A stretch of DNA of 53,531 nucleotides from Knufia peltigerae (Eukaryota; Ascomycota; Eurotiomycetes; Chaetothyriales; Trichomeriaceae). Location: contig JAPDRN010000187.1 of NCBI GenBank assembly GCA_030247855.1, positions 1 through 53,531 of the forward strand, written 5' to 3'. Position numbers and translations under genes: made by a program. Shown here one piece after another: positions 40,889 to 51,874 of this stretch; the stretch's first letter is position 1, and each line of letters opens with the position of its first letter. The notes under the pieces were generated by a model. That model was given only the letters and a program-made list of their open reading frames with translations, made no database searches and was not told the DNA's origin.

Positions 40889-42433
40889 TTAATCAGACGC
40901 CAGGTTGACATCCGCAAGGGTGTAGTGCTTGCGACCATAGACGATCCAGAATATCGTAGCATAGAGGAAGACAATCACCACCATGACAGACACATAATTG
41001 AAGGTATCCGCAGCAACAGGCAAGAAATATGGGAGGCTGTAGACGACGAGCGTGAAGATGGACCATACGATGACGACCACATTAGCCACAGGTCCGAACT
41101 TTGGCCAGAAGAAGGGTCCGCGGTTGAAATTACTACGACCGTGGAGGAGTAAGAGAGTTGTTGGTGTGGCATAGGTAATGTACTGGAGAATAACACCTCC
41201 GGATACGAAGGAGCTGAAAGCCGTTGCAGATGCGAGGTAGAGGAACCCGCAAAGACCTACGCAACAAGCACCCCAGAGAGTGGCCCAGAGGGGTGTGTAG
41301 AAAGGAGCCGGCGCCAGTGTGCTCATGTAAGAGTGGAAAGGGGTACCTTTGTCGCGACTTAGAGACCAAGTGATCCGTGCCTGCCAGGCGTGCCCGCTGG
41401 CCAGTGCATTCAAAAGGCACAAGAGCAGCAGGCCCCCAAAAACGTAAGCGCAGGTAGGGTTGTTGTCGTAGATATTGTTCAGGAGTGAAATGATGCTGGT
41501 GGTCATTTCCAGATCAAAGGCCGCAAAATAGATGGCAAGGGACATCATGACGCCGATCAAAAGTGCCATGCCAGCGACAGACAGCAATGCAATCGGAATA
41601 TCCTTGCGAGGGTGTTGGATCTCCTCAGACAAGTGAGTTGCCGCATCGAGGCAGGAGAAGCACCAGTTTACCCCATTCATGCCGATAAGGAAGGCGATAC
41701 CGTCCGGCCATCCGGAAAGGTTGAAGTATTTGCCGCTGGCGCCGAATACGACCGCTGCAGACTGTTTAGGACTTGACGGCGCCAGCAAGCAGACAAATAT
41801 GGCCGTTGTGACCGCGACAACATAGAACAAGGCGCCCTTGGATATCTTGGGGAGCAAGAATTCGTAGATTGTGAGAGAGGCGGCCAGAATGTTGAAACCT
41901 TCCATGACCAGGAAGCCCATCCATCTTTGGTAGACAAAATCCGGTCGGGCCAAGCTGACAATTTGGAAGGTCACAAGGCCCGCAGCTTGGGCGCTCGACG
42001 CGCAGACACAAATGACGGATGCCCAGGACAGGATGGCCGTTAGATAGGAGAAAAATCGACGATACTTCTCAGGAGACAATTGGGCAGCCCAGAAGTACTG
42101 GCCGCCAGCGTGAGGGTAGGCAGAAACAAGTTCGCCTAGTGTGACGGCGACGCAGAAGGTGACGGCGGCGATAAGGATCGTTGAGTAGAAAAACAGAGGT
42201 CCTGCGCCGAAGGAGGTGTTGCCAACCACAAGCACCATTGATGCGCCAGTGTTGGTGATGTTGAACCCCAAGGACAAGGCAGACCATACTGTGAAGGGCT
42301 TCTTCGGCGTTGAAATCTGGCCCACGCTTGTGCCTGTGACTGAGCTATCATAGAGAGAAGATTCTTTGTTGATTTGCTGATGATTGGACGTTGCATCAGT
42401 CTTCTCGTCGGCGCTGCAGCTCTGTATTGACAT
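40889..42433 (-). CDS. amino-acid/GABA-choline type permease (APC superfamily), intronless
   Basis: A second permease of the same superfamily as the one at 17690, 514 aa, single exon. About twelve membrane helices are visible. Family blocks are FTVWSALSLGFNITNTGAS (helix 1), ELVSAYPHAGGQYFWAAQLSP, the substrate-site region NWCFSCLDAATHLSEEIQHPRKDIP, then ARITWSLSRDKGTPFHSYM. The N-tail is hydrophilic with Ser/Lys residues, a likely site of ubiquitin-type control. The start ATG at 42433 is followed directly by this tail. It lies upstream of, and in the same direction as, the BVMO, and is divergent from the dehydrogenase, with which it shares a 1.0-kb promoter region. It differs from the other permease in having no introns. 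The substrate is probably an amino acid or amine, known only by family. Confidence 0.94.
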   Translation of the reverse strand: MSIQSCSADEKTDATSNHQQINKESSLYDSSVTGTSVGQISTPKKPFTVWSALSLGFNITNTGASMVLVVGNTSFGAGPLFFYSTILIAAVTFCVAVTLGELVSAYPHAGGQYFWAAQLSPEKYRRFFSYLTAILSWASVICVCASSAQAAGLVTFQIVSLARPDFVYQRWMGFLVMEGFNILAASLTIYEFLLPKISKGALFYVVAVTTAIFVCLLAPSSPKQSAAVVFGASGKYFNLSGWPDGIAFLIGMNGVNWCFSCLDAATHLSEEIQHPRKDIPIALLSVAGMALLIGVMMSLAIYFAAFDLEMTTSIISLLNNIYDNNPTCAYVFGGLLLLCLLNALASGHAWQARITWSLSRDKGTPFHSYMSTLAPAPFYTPLWATLWGACCVGLCGFLYLASATAFSSFVSGGVILQYITYATPTTLLLLHGRSNFNRGPFFWPKFGPVANVVVIVWSIFTLVVYSLPYFLPVAADTFNYVSVMVVIVFLYATIFWIVYGRKHYTLADVNLASD

Positions 42434-43451
42434 CTTTGCAAGTCGTGGTAGATGCCTTGCGTAATCGCAAAATGTACCCAGGTCACTGAATGAGACGGTC
42501 GCAAAATGTTCATGCGAGTTCTTCTGACCTCGAGAGAAGCTTGGAGCGAAAGCAGGGAGAGACGCTCAAGATAACTCTCTTTCTGCCTCCCCATCCCGTC
42601 AATCAATCACATTGTCTAGACAAGCGGGAAGACTTTGATGGGTAGGGAGGCTGTTGACCAAAAGGTCAAGAAGTATAGTAACTTTCCTATTTTGGGGCTC
42701 TACCCGACGTGGGATCCACAAGAAAGTCTGACTCGGCAAGCGAATGTATTATTGTTAAATACCACTGGATGTTGCCCTGAATTCCTACTGAATTCGGATG
42801 CAACCCGTGCTTGACGGTTCTGACAAGACTGATATCGGTTTCGTTACCTATCGCTTTCATTGGCTACTTTTAAACATGAGTTTATTATGATAGTCTGGGT
42901 CATATTCAAGTTCGACTACGTCTTCAATTCTTGCCAACCTCGGATATAACCCGAGATTCAGAATTCCTAACAAACTAATTCGACTTCTTCCATCGACTAC
43001 TGTGCGTAAAAAGCTTGTACAAGGCCCTTAAGTCCTACTGAATCGAAGGGGTAGAAGTTCCCGATAAGCTAATGTTGGTTGCTTCCACTTGGAACTCCTT
43101 GCTAGCCGCCTCGAATGCAATGTGCACGCACGGTATCATGCAGTCGAGATACTGGTATAGGAAGGTTTTTCATGTCGACCACCCGAAGCTTGTGTCAGCG
43201 GTCATGTACGGGCAACTTCTAGGCCTAGCGAGTCTTGAACATCCGAAAATATCCCAGGGGCAGGGCCTTCATCCTGGTTAATGTGCCGAAGCATCATTAT
43301 CGCTATACGTGAGTATAATACCCGAGTCTCGATCCAGCAAGACTTGAGATACGCACACACTTCCCCTTGTTCTGCCAACTGAACATAGACATAATTTCAC
43401 TCTGGTACTTCCTTCGAACCTCATACCCATTGCTCCTCTGAATACATTCCC
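42434..43451. promoter_or_regulatory. divergent promoter region, permease/dehydrogenase
   Basis: This 1.02-kb region lies between two genes transcribed away from each other. A perfect 12-bp palindrome TTGTCTAGACAA is at 42612-42623, about 180 bases upstream of the permease ATG. No open frame with family features is seen. Confidence 0.5.
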
Positions 43452-44364
43452 ATGGCTTCACTGCGTAACAAAGTTGTATGTGATTCTGCGACTCATCAGA
43501 AGTCCAATTTATGAGATCTAACGCTCCTCGCAGATCGCCATCACTGGCGCAGCCTCGGGTATGGGAGCTTGTATAGCTCGATTGGTCGCTAGCCGAGGAG
43601 CGATCCTGTCGCTGGCTGACGTGAACGAGCAAGGTCTTCAAGAAACCCTCAGTTCACTGGCCGTAAATGAAGCTGCAAGTCATATCTACACCTTGGTCGA
43701 TGTGCGCGATGCCACTGCCATAGAAAGGTGGATGGACCGCACCGTCAAAGAGTTTGGTCGATTGGATGCCGCGGCCAATTTCGCAGGAGTTCTGTCTTGG
43801 GAACGGTGCAGCAAGATACAGGACGAAACAGAAGCGAATTGGGACTTCCACATGAATGTCAATGCAAAGGGGATGTTTTTGTGTCTGGGATCTGAGGTCC
43901 GCCGTATGAAAGCTGGTGGAAGCATTGTGAGTTCGACCCCCAAACTTCAGAATCTCCTTTGCTGATCATGGCTGAACAGGTAAACGCGGCCAGCGGAGCA
44001 GGACTGATCGGATTCGCGAGTATGGGACCCTATGTTGCCAGTAAACACGCTGTCATCGGCATGACGAGGAGCGCCGCAAAGGAGAACCCGCACATTCGAT
44101 TCAATTGTGTAGCACCAGGTATGTTCACTCTTGATGTTCACTCTTGAAATCGTTGCGATGTCTCTGATATACGTTCCAGGGGCAATCGAAACAGCCATGA
44201 TGCCCTCAGATGAAACAATTAGGGCCGCCGAGATCAGCGGGGCGATCTTAAAGCGCATTGCAGATCCAGTCGAAGTTGCCAACGTCGTTGCATTTCTTCT
44301 CAGTGACGAAGCATCATTCGTCACTGGTGCGGTCTACACGGTTGATGGTGGCTGGACAGCATGA
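43452..44364 (+). CDS. short-chain dehydrogenase/reductase (SDR)
   Basis: NAD(P)-dependent oxidoreductase of 246 aa, the normal size of a classical SDR. Exons 43452..43475, 43534..43926, 43980..44118 and 44180..44364; all donors are GTATGT or GTGAGT and the phases agree. The cofactor motif TGAASGMG is at 12-19, the NNAG position reads NFAG, and the catalytic residues are S144, Y157 and K161 (YVASK). The C-terminus has the usual SFVTGAVYTVDGGW. An aspartate after the second strand (LSLADVNE) suggests preference for NAD(H). The first exon is only 24 nt. The third intron holds a tandem 13-bp duplication. In this neighbourhood it could oxidise an alcohol to the ketone used by the BVMO (inference). 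Secondary-metabolite or fatty-acid roles are also possible. Confidence 0.92.
44121..44146 (+). repeat. 13-bp tandem duplication in SDR intron 3
   Basis: ATGTTCACTCTTG occurs twice head to tail at 44121-44133 and 44134-44146, directly behind the donor of the third intron of the dehydrogenase gene. This is probably a replication-slippage duplication. Confidence 0.85.
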
Positions 44365-45507
44365 TACCGTGAGATATCGTCATCCTGCGGCTCTGTGCAA
44401 ATACCAGTTGTTGTCGAGAAATCTTCAAGCACCATAGGAAGAGCATAGAGACTGCGGACGACGTGGCTTACCACAGTGTAAACGCTTGGCAAGCTCAACC
44501 ATCTTTTGTTTTTGCCTAAACAATGTTCGAGCTGATTCATTGTGACAGAAGTAACTAAATGTTGCCTCATAGACCGATCTAAGACCGTGAGATCAGATAA
44601 TCAAGTGCTTGTTTGAAGACTATTTCTTCTTCTAGTGGAACGGCAAGGTCTTTGGCATGACCTCATAGTGTTTGCCCAGTCTTTACTCCACATCCACTAG
44701 TTGAGGAAGTCGTTCTTCCTCCCATCATAGTGATGCTTCGCCTCAAGTGCGAAAATCTTGTCTGTCGAGGGCAACGGTTACAGCTTCCTCCTTCGAGGTA
44801 TTGGAAATTCTGTTACTTGTCTCGCAAACTTTCGAAGATTGGCTTGGCTTTGCAACACTTCTTCAGTCAATTCGTGTCGCAACTCCCGATCCCGGTTGAG
44901 CTTGGACCTCTTTGCCTCTACCCAGTACATGGGGAGGGAGGGCTTGGAAAATGAAAACCCTGGGAGTTCCCGGTCCCTATCCATGTTACGTGACCAGTCA
45001 CCGGCGAACTGACCTCTCCAGGACCGGATGGCTGCCTTTGATTTTGGAGAACTATGACAGGAAGGTTGTTCTAGTCTTCCCTTTTGCTTCACAAATCAAC
45101 GCCACAAATGACCTCTATAATGCTCGCCGAGTCTTTTAGATCAAGTTTGACTTACTCCAAATGCTCGGCAATGCGCTCCAGAGTCCAGAGTCCAGACGCC
45201 ATCTCCCACCCTCCCATTACCCCAGATTGTGCTGCATCTTCGCTTCGCGAATTTACAAACTAGACCGGGAAATGCCCCATGTTCTGTTCCTGGGACCCTC
45301 TTGGGCTTTCTACTTTTACTGTTTCGACCCCAGGAGGTTCTCCTTTGACACTGGCAACATTGCCGGCACGAAGCGACAGGCTTCCCACAATTTCTTACCC
45401 AGGCCTCGTTGCGTGGTGGCATCTTCCACTTCTCAAACACTCGATCAGTTGTCAGGGTATGCTGTGAACTTTGAACATCTGTGCGGCGCATCTGCCGCAT
45501 CGACAAC
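44365..45507. other. intergenic region without recognisable gene
   Basis: This 1.14 kb separates the dehydrogenase from the seven-helix membrane protein on the same strand. It should hold the latter's promoter. I see no TATA box close to its start and no convincing open frame. Confidence 0.5.
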
Positions 45508-46723
45508 ATGGGTTTGGAGCGTGGCATGCAAGCTGTGGTGACGGCCGCAGTGTTCAATGCTCTGGCATTTCTTTTCATTGTTGTTCGTTGTATATCCCGA
45601 TTCGTCATCATCAAGCAGGCTGGCACTGAAGACTACCTCATTCTCTTCGCTTTGGCTCTTTCCATCGGTCTTACCGTGATAATCGTCCTGCGTAGGTCTA
45701 GGCCTTTCAGTTACTTGTCTGAAGCCGACTGACCTGTCTGAATTGCAGAGAAGAACAATGGCCTGGGTCGGCATGCAGATACCGTCAGTACAGAAGACAA
45801 TGAGACTCTTTCCAAGGTATCATAACTACCACCAAGGACATTGACGATAGCCGTCGCTGACTGCGTGACAGCTGCTCTACGCCAGTATCATCGTGTACAA
45901 CCTGGCATTGTTCTTGGTTAAGGACTCGATCTTGTACCAATATCTGCGATTTTTTGTACAGAGAAGTTATCGCATCGCGGCTTGGTGCCTGATTGGTATC
46001 ATCGGTGTTGGAGGTTGCGCTTTCATTCTGACCTCGTGCTTTTCATGCTGGCCGGTCGCGTATTACTGGGACAAGACCACCATCAAGAATGGACACTGCG
46101 TCAACATGCTTGCATTTTGGTTCAGCTTCTCGGCCTTCAACATCGCCACCGATCTGGCGGTCTGGTTCCTCCCGATGCCTGTGCTGTGGAGACTGAGACT
46201 TCCTCGGAAGCAGAAAATCAGTTTGATTGCAGTTTTCGCTCTTGGTGGATTGTAAGAAGCGACACCCCCGACGCTCTCTTAGCTTGCAATGTCCCTCTGG
46301 CTGACTTGGAGTCATAGTGCCTGCATTACCTCGATCCTCCGACTTCATGCCCTCTACATCACGAGTATATCGACTGATATTACCTATGACAATGTTCCCG
46401 CCGCGACGTGGTCGGCCGCCGAACTGAACGTCGGTATCATGTGCGCATGCATCCCAGCCATACGGCCGGTCGTCAGTCTGATGTTCCCACGTCTCCTGAC
46501 GAGTAGCACTCGACGCAGTCGCACATCCGATGCCTACCCGCGTAGAGCGTCATGTTACCGCAATGACAGTGTGGTCGGGTTATCGCGGGCCACCAAGATG
46601 CCGCGCAGTGATTCTGCGAGTCAAGAGGAGCGGATCAGTCTCAATAACACAATTCATGTGAAGCAAGAGTGGTCGATATCAGAGCGGCAAGGATCTTTGG
46701 CTGCCCAGAACCCTGGAGTATAG
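45508..46723 (+). CDS. seven-helix fungal rhodopsin-domain integral membrane protein
   Basis: Member of the large fungal family with a rhodopsin-like, PTH11-related seven-helix core. Some members are thought to be surface sensors. Exons 45508..45691, 45749..45816, 45872..46251 and 46318..46723 give 345 aa. The seven helices follow in order: a first after MQAVVTAAVF, the second at DYLILFALALSIGL, then LLYASIIVYNLALF, WCLIGIIGVGGCAFIL, the fifth at FSAFNIATDLAVWFLPMPV, the sixth spanning the exon 3/4 junction (GGFACITSILRLHAL), and AAELNVGIMCACIPAI. Splicing also restores the loop block KNNGLGRHADTVS. Family hallmarks GRH, CWPVAYYWD and the polar tail are present. The tail is Ser/Arg-rich. There is no N-terminal CFEM domain. 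It could sense the compound handled by its neighbours, but no ligand can be predicted. Confidence 0.88.
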
Positions 46724-47707
46724 ACCGTGGCTGGTACAACAGTGGCGATGGGCGATGGGTTTTGCGACACCGAGAATTCTCGATACAGTACACAATACAA
46801 GAAACATGAGACCATGAATCTGCAGGCAGTTGGGGGATTGGGAGTGAATCACCGTGTATTGTGGATTTTTTCTATCACCAAAAGCAGGCAAGATCAATGC
46901 GTAGTTTGATCAAAGGGAAGCAATCCGATTCTGTGCGTGTACAATTGGTGTGGCACCGTTTCTAAATAGCTTTAGAGTATTCCATATAGTATCTGGCCCT
47001 TGGCTCACAGGTGGCTTTATCGAACACCGAGTCCAATTCAGAATGAGTTTCATACGTGTAGTCAACAAGAACCAATTGCCAGATGCCCAAGATGGTACCG
47101 CGAGGAAACTAGTGAAAAAACAAGTGGACACATCTGATCTCTGCTTCTAGAAGATAACGGTATTACAGCATGGTTGCCCATATGAGAGGGTCTAGGCATC
47201 ATTTGTTGGACCAGTCGATCAAATTGGAATCCATGGTCCCGTCCTACTGTACTGTATCTTTCCATTTCCAGGCAGGTATGGCGGAGCCTGTTTTCCTGCG
47301 CGGGCATTATTTCTCCCACACAAAACGTTTGTCTGTGCTCCGTCTCCTCCACCACCCCGTCATGGGTCGAAACGAACCATCCACCCACGCAAAAGATGAT
47401 CAGCTGCTCTCTCATGGTTCCCTCCTCCGAACAAGGGTCTTGTCCCTGTGGGAAACCCATGAACCTCTCGGTATATCTCCAGCCAAGGGGCAGCGTCCCG
47501 TGTGATTGATCCACATCTACAGGCATTTGAGCAGTTTGAGATAATTTTGTCCAGGTGAAATTCAATTGAAATGGGCTGGCTGGAATAACACTGCCGCTTA
47601 GCAAGTCATTACTGTAGACGTTCTTCATTCGAGAGCCTCAAGAATCAAACGTACGACGTTCTACGGAGTACAAACAAAACAAAACTCTAAAGGATTCAAT
47701 TTCGACA
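46724..47707. other. intergenic region upstream of SMP-30 gene
   Basis: This 984-bp region contains the SMP-30 promoter. A minus-strand ATG-initiated open frame of 188 codons lies within it (listed separately with low confidence). A TACGGAGTAC motif lies at 47663-47672, 36 bases before the SMP-30 ATG. Confidence 0.5.
47062..47628 (-). CDS. doubtful orphan open reading frame, 188 codons
   Basis: This frame starts with ATG at 47626-47628 and runs 188 codons. It is longer than most chance frames here, but it shows no domain, signal peptide or clear membrane helix, and the composition is mixed (several Cys, Met and His). It lies head to head with the SMP-30 gene. I list it only because the gap is otherwise empty. 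It is more likely noncoding. Confidence 0.15.
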   Translation of the reverse strand: MKNVYSNDLLSGSVIPASPFQLNFTWTKLSQTAQMPVDVDQSHGTLPLGWRYTERFMGFPQGQDPCSEEGTMREQLIIFCVGGWFVSTHDGVVEETEHRQTFCVGEIMPAQENRLRHTCLEMERYSTVGRDHGFQFDRLVQQMMPRPSHMGNHAVIPLSSRSRDQMCPLVFSLVSSRYHLGHLAIGSC

Positions 47708-48901
47708 ATGTCTTCGGCTGGACCACTCGAGGTGATCGAGGGCGGCAAGGCGTGGCTCAAATGTGGCAACGGCATGAACTTGGGGGAAGCTCCGATCTAC
47801 CGGGCCAGCGACTCGACCCTGCACTGGGTGGATTGCCTGTGCGAGCCGGCCGAGTTGCAAATCGTCCAGGTCGACGCCGACACTGGCGACGCGGTCGGCG
47901 AGACGAGGGTGGTGAAGCTCGAGGACAGCGTGACGGTGGCCTTTTTCCGCAAGAACAGACCCGGAAGTTACATCTGCGCTTACTTCCAGGGCGTGGCGTT
48001 CATGGACGAGGCGACGGGTAAACTCGAGGTGGTCAAGGAGATCATCCCGACGAGCGACAGAGGTATCAGGCGGTTCAACGACGGTGGTGTCGACGCGAAA
48101 GGTCGGTTTTGGCTGGCGGAGATCGACCGTGTGGCCATGGCGTATGGTCCCAACAAATGTCCTGCCAGCCACGGCGAACCCATAGGTCGGTTATGGAGAT
48201 ACGATCCTGATGGGAGCCTACATCTCATGGAAAAGGGAGTCATTTGTGGAAACGGCCTGGCTTGGAGTCCGGATAATAAGACGAGTGAGTTTTTGAAATT
48301 CTACGATGACCCGGCCGGTTGGCTGTGTGGTATCTCTCGGAGGAAAAGAGAGTGTGTGGTGCAGATGCTAACGAAAGGTGATGCGGGCAGTGTACTTTAA
48401 CGATTCGGTCGCGATGTTGGTATGGGCTTACGATTTTGACCTGGAGAGTGGAAGTATTTCGAACAAGAGATTGTTTATCGATCGGCGGTCCTCGTTTGGG
48501 GAGCCTGATGGGATGGTTGTCGAGTGAGTTACTGACCCACCTTGTCTGCCAAGTGCTTTGAGAATACAGACACACACACGGTGTGATCTGTGATCAGTGG
48601 AGCGAGTGATCAGACCGGCTAATACGAGTTTGATAGTACTGAGGGAAATCTATGGATCGCCATGTTTGCATCATACAGAGTCATGGTGTTCAGCCCAAAG
48701 GGCGAGCATTTGAAGGATATTGTCTTTTCGGCCAACAACATGGCTTGTACGACGTGGGGAGGAAAGAACCTTGATATTTTGTATATCGCCACGGGAAGGG
48801 ATAAGAGTCCTAATGCAAAGCCTGACGACGAGGGAGGTCATATGTTTAGATACAAGGCCGTGGGAGTGAGAGGGTGGCAGAAGTATGAGTTTGATGGATG
48901 A
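47708..48901 (+). CDS. SMP-30/gluconolactonase/LRE-family hydrolase
   Basis: Six-bladed beta-propeller metal hydrolase, predicted lactonase. Exons 47708..48284, 48391..48523 and 48637..48901 give 324 aa. Metal ligands match regucalcin: E27 in LGEAP, N182 in GNGLAWSPDN and D232 in EPDGMVVD. The N-to-D spacing of 50 equals that of human regucalcin (154 and 204). FNDGGVDAKGRFW supplies the substrate-side Asn. Splicing restores DNKTMYFNDS and VVDTEGNLW, which supports both introns (106 and 113 nt, longer than most here). No signal peptide, so cytosolic. Near a BVMO, it could open the lactone product. Sugar lactones are the other usual substrates. Its first exon is more GC-rich than its later ones. 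Confidence 0.9.
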
Positions 48902-49454
48902 GGCTTGGTGGTTGATAGTACTTTCTGGCACATGAACAACGCATCGTTGGGTACAATTAGGCGAATCTCTTTGATAGAATTGCTTGCATACAAATGGCCA
49001 CTAAAGAAGTGAGAATCCAACAACTGCCTTGCTGTTTGACAAGAGTGTAGTCACTTGAATAGTAGCTGAGGTACCTACATGTTGACTAACCAGGAGTACC
49101 GAGTGTCAGTGCTGGCCCCAGGCATTGGACCCCTAGAACGAACCCCCAAAGGCCCCCAAAGACTCCTCTCGAACCCCCAAAAGTGTTGTCTTGGGCGGAA
49201 TTAAAGGCGTTTACCCAGGTGCGACTAGCGCCAAGTCCGTGTGGTCAATGAGACCCCCGAATCTGGAACCTCGATCGACCCAAAGAATTATCCACTTGTT
49301 ATCATTCTCCTTCTCTTTCTCACACTATCGCATACAATGCTATTGTTACTTCGACCATTACTTTGACCTATCTTGAAATCTATTATGGCTGGTCAATGAT
49401 ATTCGGTACATATGCGCATCATAATCCTCTGGCCCAATCATATCCTGTTCATCA
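48902..49454 (+). promoter_or_regulatory. upstream region of C2H2 regulator with CCCCCAAA repeats
   Basis: Three copies of CCCCCAAA lie at 49143-49150, 49153-49160 and 49174-49181, about 275-310 bases before the ATG at 49455. Two of them share AACCCCCAAA. Spacing of 10 and 21 bases places all three on the same helix face. The remaining sequence shows no gene. Confidence 0.45.
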
Positions 49455-51648
49455 ATGTCCAGCAGACATGTCTGCCCCGTTCAGGGCTGTGGGAAGACTT
49501 TCAAACGGCCCGAACACCTGAGTCGCCATCGTCTAAATCGTAAGTTCTCTGGGGTCTGACGAGCCCAAATCGCTAATGATGCAACTAGATCGACCAAAAA
49601 AGATTTACAGCTGTGGAACATGTCACAAGGATTTCGTCAGGCTTGATCTGTTGCAGAGACATCAAAGACGCCATGAGCGTGGCATGTCATATCGAAATTC
49701 TGGCGGATACGTACCTGATACGCCCTCTTCGCCTTCTGCTGCTACATCTCAGCCCGTCCATGCACCGGCCGCCCAAGTAGAGATGGTCATTCAACACACA
49801 GAAGTTGCCTCGCAACATCAGCACATCGACGCCGTCGATCCCGCTCTTTCAGCTCCATCCAACTCAGCGCCCATGACCTTCGATACCATTGACTGCCCGG
49901 ACTTCCTACAGGTTCCGGAGATTGGAAACAACCACCACGTCATCTTTGACGCATCGGACGGCGCCCAAGGTCTCGTGGAAGATCTGGACTGGCTGTTCGG
50001 AAACGTGCCGTTCCCGGAGGACTTTCCAATGGATCCATCTCTGGACATGACTATCCCCAACGATGTCTCCTTCGCTTCTCCGAACAGCACGATATCTCAG
50101 CAACTCAGTACAGACACACCATCGCTCGGGAGTAGCCCTTGGCTCAATGTTCGTGCGCGACTTCTGGAAGCTCTACGCACACTACCGCAAGACCTACTGG
50201 ATGCCCCGTTCTTCGAACCGGTCAACCTCAAGTCCTTCTTCGACATCTACTTTTCCAACTATGATTCTCATTTTCCAATCCTACATCAAGCTTCATTTGC
50301 ACTAGACGACACCCCGCCACTTCTCCTCGTTGCACTGCTCACTCTGGGTGCTACCCTATCACCCGACTCTTCACACTATCGAACCGCCGAAAGAATCCAC
50401 GAGAGCTTACGATGGCTCATTTTCAGCAGTGGAAGTTTTCAGCCACCGGCACCACTGTGGTGTCTGCAAGCATTGCTCCTTGTTCAAGCGTACGAGAAGA
50501 TGTTCTCCACACGGAGACACCACGAGATGGCGCATATATTCCACGGTGCCGTCATCACACTCATGCGTAGAGGTGGTTCATATTCCTCAGACTCGGCCGA
50601 TGACGCCACCAAAGCATCCTCGGCAGAGAGAGCGTGGCACTCATGGATTGAACAAGAGTCATTTAAACGCGTCGCCTATTTCGCTTTCATCATGGATGCA
50701 CAGCACTCGTCCATCTTCGGCCACACGGCTGCACTTTCCGTTAGCGACGTAAGGCTGGCTCTACCATGTGCGGACGAGGTGTGGGATAGCTCAACTCCAT
50801 CGTCCTGGAAGAAGAGGCTTTCCGAGTCGGCGCCGGCCGTACAATTCCTCTCTACACTGCGGGCTCTACTGTCTCGTCGTCCGATCACTTCGAGCTGCAG
50901 TCCCTTTGCCCGGTTCAGTTTACTCCACGGACTGTTCAACGTGACCAAACATATGCAGGGGCGTGATCTGATGGCTTCGGACATCGAGACCGGAAGGACC
51001 TCTGATCACGGCGCCGAGTCTACACCACCGTCGACCATCGGCGACGACAATTGGAAGGAAATTCTGGACCGAGCCATCGACACCTGGTCATTCTCTCTGA
51101 TGTCCCAACAACCTTCACTCTGCCTCGAAGCGGCACGACCTCTACATCGGATGGCGCATGTCACGATATACGTGAACTTGATCGACTTCCATACTTTCGC
51201 GGGCGCGCCGTCTCTCACCGGCAGCACCACCAGACACGAGTACGCCAAGGCAAAGCGCAGAATCCAATTCTGGTGTGAGAGGCCGTCGGCCAAACGGACG
51301 TTGTCCCATTGCATACTCCTCATCCAGGAGACCATGTTCACTCGCAGACGATACCGTGCGTCCGAAGACAACATTGCCGTCCGACCTTGGTGTCTGTATC
51401 ACGCCACCTTGATACTGTGGGCGTTTGGTATCCTGACAGAGGGCAAATCGGCCGAGAGGGTCAGCGCCGAAGATTATCTCGTGCACATGTTGAGTGGTCT
51501 CATGGACCACCATCATCAGCTCAAAGGTACCAATCGGACGCTTGGACTTTTGACCGTGGTCAAGGAGTCCTTGTCTGATTGTCGGTGGGAACTGTTGCAA
51601 GAAGCGTGTACAACACTGGGCAAGCTTATCGAAGTTTCTGCACCTTGA
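49455..51648 (+). CDS. C2H2 zinc-finger transcription factor with fungal_trans domain
   Basis: Nuclear regulator of 714 aa, exons 49455..49539 and 49589..51648. The 49-nt intron has a GTAAGT donor, a GCTAATG branch site and a TAG acceptor, and splits the first finger from the second. Finger 1 is C7, C12, H25, H29 (CPVQGC, then HLSRH). Finger 2 is C37, C40, H53, H57 (CGTC, then LLQRHQRRH). Together they are the two-finger head common in fungal C2H2/fungal_trans proteins. A polar Ser/Pro/acidic region follows, then the fungal_trans domain from about residue 235 (FDIYFSNYDSHFPILHQ) onward. Most of it is helical. It lies between the SMP-30 gene (same strand) and the convergent esterase, so it could regulate either. 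Confidence 0.92.
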
Positions 51649-51874
51649 TATACCTGCTGTAAGTTTTAATATACTGATCTAGGGTTGGTTAGGGCGTCGC
51701 TGACGAAATAACGCACACACCGGGGGGCAGTCGCATGATGAGATCAATGATGAGTTACAACTTTGTTTTTTAACTTTTCTAATGTCAATATCAATATCAA
51801 AATTGGTATCAGTGCTTGGGCCAATGGGATAAAATTTAATGTGTGTCAAACGAACGACGTGTCTTTTGTCGGTG

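Noticed and set aside
46043..46348. 101-codon frame antisense to the seven-helix protein gene
   Set aside because: It overlaps well-supported exons and introns of a recognisable gene and shows no feature of its own.
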